In this document: positions 19,109 through 24,167 of the stretch, in pieces
Numbering within the stretch: position 1 is the first letter of the stretch
Layout of the letters: the number at the start of each line of letters is the position of its first letter
Assembly: GCA_000934455.1 (NCBI GenBank)
Contig: KN886589.1
Coordinates: 50,200 to 74,366 of the forward strand
Source: Apostichopus parvimensis
Lineage: Eukaryota; Echinodermata; Holothuroidea; Aspidochirotida; Stichopodidae
Direction: 5' to 3'
Length of the DNA: 24,167 nucleotides
Position numbers and translations under genes: made by a program
Notes under the pieces: generated by a model
Told to the model about the DNA's origin: nothing
What the model saw: the letters and a program-made list of their open reading frames with translations, nothing else
The model's database searches: none

Positions 19109-19357
19109 GTCATACCTGACATTCATTGCTTCCTTAACGACAATTCTTGCTTTTCAATCATTTTTGATGATTCTGGTCAGACTTGTAGTGAGTCCGTTTT
19201 TGTTTGTATCCTAGCAGAGTTTATCTGTATTTGTACTTGGCATTTTAAAAGGTTACATTCACCTTATGAACAACATTGTCCTTATAATCACTGTAATAGG
19301 CAAGTAGAAGTCATGAAAATAGCTCTGCAACTCCCATCGAAATCCATCAAAGATTGA
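19109..19357 (+). CDS. Candidate Cys-rich terminal exon
   Basis: A strong acceptor, GGTTTTTTGCCTCTTTGTCAG, ends at 19108. The sequence is then open in phase 0 for 82 codons to a TGA at 19355-19357, and an AATAAA follows at 19398-19403. The product holds about eight cysteines in its first 65 residues (including ICIC) and His/Tyr-rich text around HCPYNHC. The base composition is AT-rich and there is no internal ATG near its start, so it could only be a 3' exon. No upstream partner exon on the plus strand was identified and no domain is recognised. Chance is a real alternative. Confidence 0.25.
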   Translation, partial: VIPDIHCFLNDNSCFSIIFDDSGQTCSESVFVCILAEFICICTWHFKRLHSPYEQHCPYNHCNRQVEVMKIALQLPSKSIKD

Positions 19358-19397
19358 CCATTGACCAAGTCTTTCCTTAATTCTAGTTTTATTTATG

Positions 19398-19403
19398 AAT
19401 AAA
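19398..19403 (+). terminator. Poly(A) signal AATAAA
   Basis: AATAAA lies 41 bp after the TGA of the candidate terminal exon. A T/GT-rich stretch follows at about 19455-19490, as expected downstream of a cleavage site. Isolated AATAAA motifs are common in AT-rich DNA, so confidence depends on the exon. Confidence 0.3.
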
Positions 19404-19419
19404 CATTAGCTAATTATGC

Positions 19420-19932
19420 ACATTGATGAAATGTAAATCGAGTGACTGCCAAATTTTCTGTTATGTTGTTCGTTTGTTTTGACATCCTTTGTTTCAAGGA
19501 CACTGAACACAGGTGTGTGGCCTAGAATAGGCCATTTTTTTTGGAAATATTTTTTATTGGTGGTCTTGAAAAGAGAAACATCGCATTATTCAAATGACGA
19601 TATATGTGGGCTTGTAATTAGGGGTTAAAATATTAAGGGCTAAAATATGAAATTTTGATGAGCGCAACACTCTTCATAAGTCTGCGCATATTTAATGAGA
19701 TTCCCAAATTAATCAAAACTTCAAACGTGTACATCTTGGACACAAAAAAGATCTTTCAACAAATTTCAACAGATTTGAACGAGATTATCACACAGGACAA
19801 ATGTACCGAATATGGGGTGAATTGGCTAGGTGTCCGTAGTACTTTAAATAGTAGTATGGGAACTACTGTGGTGCAATTATTATTTGCTCCCACTCGTGTT
19901 TACGGCCTTGTACGCATTTTTGGAAATGAAGG
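19420..19932. other. No convincing gene
   Basis: A plus-strand frame at 19655-19963 is open for about 100 codons but runs into a T17 homopolymer and has no ATG with a good context or splice sites. It is not called. Confidence 0.4.
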
Positions 19933-19949
19933 TTTTTTTTTTTTTTTTT
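19933..19949 (-). repeat. T17 run (A17 on minus)
   Basis: Seventeen T occur in a row. It may be a simple repeat or the poly(A) tail of a minus-strand retroposon whose body would lie to the right. The adjoining 100 bp have no recognisable SINE promoter boxes. Confidence 0.8.
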
Positions 19950-20279
19950 CACCTTCTGCTTGATTTTAATCTTTTTCTACCTACATACCTACCTGGGAAG
20001 TACTTATAGGCGCCCATCTTGTCGGCATCTCTTCTGCTAAATCGTTTGGAGGAATATAATGATTCCTCAGTACAGATAAAATATTTTTACACAAGAAAAA
20101 ATCTCTCTCCTGATCTGTTTTACTTATATATACATCTCAAATCCCAAATTGGGATTCCCTCTAAATACATGAACGTGGAAATATCCACAGTAAATATCAC
20201 ACAGAGAGAATGCATAAAAAAAAATTTAAATTTGGTTTTATTTACAAAATTTCAAAACTGAATTCTCCACCACTCACAT

Positions 20280-21230
20280 AAATATTCAAATTTCATTTAT
20301 TATATCGTCAGCCAGCTCTGCTATCTTTTGAAAACGTGTGAGGTCGTGAATAAAAGAAGATGAGAACTCCTAATTCACTCTCGCCAGTCACATCAACGAA
20401 TCCCTTCGTTCGTGCACAGAGTTTTAACAGACCAATCTATATATATATATTTACCCTCAGCCCAACACAGCCCCGGCTTTTCTTTTTACGCTGTTCGAGA
20501 TATATAACGAGCAAAGATTTTCTCTTTCTTTTAACTATCTTCCCCAGAACTGGCGGTGCGTGGGCGTGCGGTAGCAATTGGTTCGTCTCCTCGTGAAAGC
20601 TGATTGAAGTCAAGTCTTCGGATCACAATCACAAGTAGCGGTCTGTACTGAGCACTTCGCCGTAGACTCGGCTTGTATACATAGCAAGGCTCTTTATTAG
20701 TCTCCGGTTGGGAATTACTGTATATTTATATTGAGAGAGAGATATATGTACATATATATATATATTGCAAGCACGTCCACATAACAAATTGGCAAGCACT
20801 GCCCGTATAGCATGCGGTTTATTCCATATTGAAGCCTCGGAGACGATGGTTTAGCCAAGAATAAGACGAGGAGGAAAGAGTCATTTTTGCACGGATCTGG
20901 TCCAGATGATAAAGGTGTTTAAAATTTGGTAAATTTCCAGCGCAGAGCATCTGTTTAAAGTGAACAGTACTGTATTTAAAGTACATCTCTGTGTATCTTT
21001 GTCACATACACACCCAGTGCGAGCAGCAGCAAAACATGGCAATGTAGTGCTGGGTGTACTGAAGATGAACAACAACCATACGCCAAAGCAGTGTGCAGCT
21101 TTGTCGAACCGATCAATTAAAAAACCTGACATGGGGTATTAGCCCCTTTGGATTGGACGGTAATTTCTCAGACCACCAAGGCCTGTAAATTTATCAGTTA
21201 CACAGCAGGTAATTATGGCAACATCTTATT
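20280..21230. other. Mixed stretch with TA microsatellites, no convincing gene
   Basis: TA dinucleotide runs occur at 20438-20451 and 20752-20765. A slightly GC-richer block near 20550-20700 contains GCGTGGGCG, which matches the EGR/Krox consensus, and an inverted CCAAT (ATTGG, near 20578), so it might be regulatory. A GTAATT donor at 21209 follows a frame ending at 21142, but no spliced coding structure can be drawn. Confidence 0.35.
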
Positions 21231-22030
21231 TTCTGATTAGATAACATATATTGTGTATTATATAGCAGCAGATTGTTATTTATTATATTTTGTGTTGTTG
21301 AATAGTTTTATTGTAAAGAGTAAAAGTTTGACCCAGGGGAATGAGTGTTATGTACAGTAGGTAATGGATCAAATGTGGATTTAGATATATGGGTCAGTGA
21401 AACCCTTTGATAGCTATGTACTGTATGGTTTCATATCTCTGTATATTAGTGTCGTCAAATATTTGCCCCCTTCTTTATTATTTAATAATAGTTTTTTTTT
21501 TTTCATATCTCTGTTTTTCTCAAAATTTGCTTATTATAGAATGGAAAGTAAAGTTTAAAGTTTTTTAGCCTTAAGTTCCTTTCCTTTGAAGGTTATGTTT
21601 AGATCAAAGTTCTTGATTAGTCTTGCTTTTATTTCTGAATACCTCTATCGGGACTAATTGTCCTCATAGTCTAACTGGACTATATATATATATTTTCAGG
21701 TTTGCTCAATTTCTTGTTCAAAGAATATCTGGGACAGACCTACATCCATTGTAATCAATTAAGTTTAAAAGTAAATACTGTTTTAGCTCATGGATAATGC
21801 AGTGTGGAGCTTAGTTTGGGCATTATCTCATGTGACAGGCCGCGTATATTTGCTGTGTTAAGCTCACAATGCCACAGATTTGGTAAATCTGTTAAGTGGA
21901 CTAACTTAACGAGTGACAGTAGGTGTTGCACACAAGTGTTACATGCATTTGCTTTGTACATAGTACAATGTCAAGGGAGTAATTTATGAGGCCTTTGCTG
22001 AAAGATCTCTACAAATCATATGCATTATTG
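21231..22030. other. AT-rich stretch, no convincing gene
   Basis: A T-run lies near 21492. A TA run leads into TTTTCAG near 21700, a plausible acceptor, but the bases after it close in all useful frames within about 60 bp. Confidence 0.4.
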
Positions 22031-22190
22031 GAGAGGGCCAGGGTAGGTGGTAGGGGGGTTGGGGTGGTGGGAGAGGGGGAGGAGAGGTGGGAGGGGGGAG
22101 GAGAGGTGGCAGAGGGGGAGGGTCGGTGGAAGAGGGAGAGTGGAGGTGGGATATGAAGGATGTTTTTGTGTGTGGGGGGGGGGTTGTTTT
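22031..22190 (+). repeat. G-rich purine minisatellite
   Basis: Degenerate units of about 19-20 bp based on GGAGAGGTGG(G/C)AGGGGGGA repeat from about 22060 to 22150, flanked by further G runs, including nine or ten G near 22173. The plus strand is almost free of C. It can form G-quadruplex or purine-pyrimidine triplex structures. Open frames across it on both strands are composition artefacts. Confidence 0.75.
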
Positions 22191-22193
22191 GGG

Positions 22194-22790
22194 AATTTTT
22201 ATGTTTCTGTGTTCTTTGGAGTGTAAAATATGTGCATTAGGGGCACTTATGCATGATCTGAATAAATACAGGTGCAATAGTATTATGTAGGGGCTTTATT
22301 GATGATCTCAGCGATCACATGAAGCCAGCACTAAGGTGGACAAGATAACATGTGGGATTAACAGTAACCTCCTTATTTCAAACCTAGCATTTATTTAAAT
22401 GAAAAAATGGGGAAATTCACTGTTGAGCTAAACAAATTTTTGAAGACAATCTTTTTTAAATTGTGGCCAACATTTGGTCACCTGACACAAAAAGGAAGTG
22501 AAATGAAGGTAATTAGGAGTGACTTAACATAATTTACTACAACTACTCCAGTAATGGTGGGATGACTGAACTCTGTAAATTTATTTATTTACCGCTGTTG
22601 TAATTCAACATTGTGCTGTAACATCTATTGTGCGTATAATCAGCTTTGTGTTTCTAATTACTAACAGTTTTCAAAAGTTGAAGGTATACTTAACTCCACG
22701 GTAATCTAGCTACCAACCGGCACATCTTTGAAACTGAACGAAACAGCAAATTTACCATTTTCCAAGTTCTGCAGTTAAACAAAAGTAATG
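22194..22790. other. AT-rich stretch, no convincing gene
   Basis: Only short frames and no repeat worth naming were seen. Confidence 0.4.
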
Positions 22791-22891
22791 CTGGTTGTTA
22801 ATTCTTGCAGATGACGTGATCTCTCGTCATGTATACTGCTACGTTACGTAAGGTCAATATATATATTTCAGGCTTGTAACCAGTTCAGAAA

Positions 22892-22996
22892 ATGGAACTT
22901 AACGTTGCACAAGTTTACGTAACGGATGAAGTGTATAGGCCTACGTCGAGAGAGCTCTTCGCTACTTTCTTAAGCCGACATCAACACTTAGATTAG
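22892..22996 (+). CDS. Small ORF of 34 codons in a promoter-like zone, weak
   Basis: A TATATATATTTCAG acceptor-like sequence ends at 22871. Twenty bases later an ATG with ideal context (A at -3, G at +4) opens 34 codons, MELNVAQVYVTDEVYRPTSR then ELFATFLSRHQHLD, before TAG. The composition looks protein-like and the local GC is raised. It could be a small protein, an upstream ORF of a leader exon, or chance; frames of this length are common. Confidence 0.2.
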   Translation: MELNVAQVYVTDEVYRPTSRELFATFLSRHQHLD

Positions 22997-23103
22997 GCTG
23001 CAGCCTGTATAGCTAGGGTTAACGGTCACATTCATTGCAGATCTGTACACTGGTTTACTTTGCCTACCAGATGTAAGAATCAGTTTTACGTCACGTAACT
23101 CAC

Positions 23104-23230
23104 TTGCCTATCTCCACACAACTACTGCATGCCAGTTATCGTATATCATGTCCAGAGCCATTTGGTGACCTTTGACACCGTCCTCGATCTCCCGAACTGA
23201 CCGCTTTCAGTCTACCGTAGGCTTCCAATC
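23104..23230 (-). other. Possible non-coding first exon on the minus strand
   Basis: A GCAA|GTGAGT donor occurs at 23103 on the minus strand. Upstream of it a 17-codon ORF (start 23161, stop 23108) ends three bases before the donor, so the segment can only be leader with an upstream ORF, not spliced coding sequence. It shares a CpG-richer region with plus-strand first-exon signals. Confidence 0.2.
23166..23229. promoter_or_regulatory. DR1 nuclear-receptor-like site and CCAAT box
   Basis: TGACCTTTGACAC (23166-23178) is close to the inverse DR1 element bound by HNF4/RXR-type nuclear receptors, with one mismatch in the second half-site. A CCAAT box follows at 23225-23229. Both lie in a CpG-richer block between oppositely oriented donors at 23103 (minus) and 23309 (plus), which suggests a divergent promoter. 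Confidence 0.3.
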
Positions 23231-23308
23231 GTGCATGGAATCGCTAACTCAAAAAGCTGTGTGAGTCAAGGGTAAACTAATTGAGTCATTTATTAATATT
23301 CATAGCAG
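23230..23308 (+). other. Possible non-coding first exon on the plus strand
   Basis: A perfect CAG|GTAAGT donor occurs at 23309. All three frames upstream contain stops close to it, so this would be an untranslated leader exon of a gene continuing off the right edge. The start is unknown; 23230 is set just after the CCAAT box. Confidence 0.28.
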
Positions 23309-23754
23309 GTAAGTTTTGCAATATTTGTATTGCCTTTTGATGACTAATAATTTTAACCAGACTCAAGTGATTATCTCATAAGTGGGAAGGCAGATCTGTG
23401 TACCGTAGGTGACAGATTCGATTTGTGTATAAAAGTTAGGTTGTCAACTGCCTCGCTCTGTGAATGTTCGTATGATAAACATTTGTATTATCCTTGAGGG
23501 GTAAAGGGATGTAAAAAACTGATTTCATCATGCTAATTTTTTTTTAAATTAACTAATATATAGTATGAATAAATTTCCATGGAGGCTTTGGTTAAGAGGT
23601 TGAGACTGTATTTGGAAACTTAACCAGTTTGCCAAAGTTTAAAAGATTTTTAAATTTCTACAAATGATTTGTGCTAAACACAGTTTTAACTAGGACCCTT
23701 TCTTGACTAATATTTCAGCCATTTTCTATGAATCTGCACATACAGAACTAACTT

Positions 23755-23930
23755 TTTGGTTCATTTATTTATTTTTATTTATAAACTTTTTTTATTTTTT
23801 TTATATTTTTATATATTTTTTGTGTTTTCCGGGCTGGGTTGGTTGGGCTTTCGATGGGGAATGTGCCCTTCTTGACCCTTAAACATATTATGTTATGTTA
23901 TATGTTATGTTATATTATGTTAATGTGTTA
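23755..23930 (+). mobile_element. Possible LINE 3' end with TTATG microsatellite tail
   Basis: A T-rich stretch is followed by GGGCTGGGTTGGTTGGGC, then a short unique piece ending GTGCCCTTCTTGACCC, then irregular TTATG/TTATA pentamer repeats (about 23886-23925). A conserved terminus followed by a short microsatellite is characteristic of CR1/L2/RTE-type LINE 3' ends. No reverse transcriptase is present in the window, so this would be a severely 5'-truncated copy. The identification rests on general resemblance. Confidence 0.3.
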
Positions 23931-24167
23931 ACTTTAGATCAATGCCATGCTGTAGCTTGCTAACTTACGTACATGGCAAAAAAAACTTGCAGAATACTGG
24001 CTTACAGGATGCCACACTCAGACTATAAACACACAAAATATTTCTTTGAATTGCATCAGAATCGAGACAACCTTCCAAGGTTGGTCTATGCATAATTTTT
24101 TCTCTTTCAGAGTTTGTATTTTGCACCTGGCTTCCTTCACATTATGGTTTAACAGTAAAACTGGGAG

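Noticed and set aside
19655..19963. 102-codon plus-strand frame, briefly considered as a reverse-transcriptase-like fragment
   Set aside because: No reverse-transcriptase motif (such as YxDD) is present, it ends through a T17 run, and there is no initiator or splice support.
21984..22277. Pro-rich minus-strand frame and Gly-rich plus-strand frame
   Set aside because: They are translations of the G-rich minisatellite, with no start or splice context.
1..24167. CRISPR arrays, bacterial operons, phage or plasmid genes
   Set aside because: No short regularly spaced direct repeats with unique spacers and no prokaryotic gene organisation; the 93-bp array units are contiguous without spacers.

Overview
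This window looks like non-coding or sparsely coding DNA from an animal nuclear genome. Base composition is AT-rich, no uninterrupted reading frame exceeds about 150 codons, there are many homopolymer runs and microsatellites, and several short ATG-initiated frames end exactly at GT(A/G)AG splice donors. There are no operons, Shine-Dalgarno sites or dense ORFs. The frequent AGGCCT/CCTAGG palindromes, long G tracts and a TTAA-flanked miniature transposon suggest a marine deuterostome invertebrate, most likely an echinoderm. That placement is an inference from general sequence feel; no marker gene in the window proves it.

Layout. 0-0.7 kb: a probable first coding exon on the minus strand (start 331, donor 275), backed by a CpG-rich putative promoter. 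1.8-3.0 kb: a candidate divergent promoter (inverted CCAAT plus a full CRE at 2532-2560), with possible exons leaving it on both strands. 3.0-9.0 kb: gene-poor DNA holding MITE copy 1 (3961-4333), C- or G-rich tracts and isolated CRE sites. 8.99-9.19 kb: a cluster of GGGCCC palindromes. 9.7-10.5 kb: two possible plus-strand first coding exons, one with a mitochondrial-presequence-like peptide. 10.65-11.04 kb: a 196-bp tandem duplication. 11.4-13.4 kb: G-rich tracts. 14.1 kb: a possible plus-strand exon. 14.47-14.84 kb: MITE copy 2. 15.6-16.3 kb: an eight-unit array of about 93 bp. 17.4-18.7 kb: a perfect RFX X-box and the best coding exon of the window (minus strand, 18711 to 18505). 19.1-19.4 kb: a possible terminal exon with a poly(A) signal. 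22-23.3 kb: a purine-rich minisatellite and a promoter-like, CpG-richer zone with non-coding first-exon signals on both strands. 23.75-23.93 kb: a tail resembling the 3' end of a LINE.

No protein could be assigned to a known family by eye, so all coding calls are exon-level predictions from start context, splice consensus and phase. The strongest observations are repeat structures: the 93-bp array with a conserved hairpin, the pair of TTAA elements (one flanked by an unexpectedly long direct repeat), and the strand-biased G tracts.
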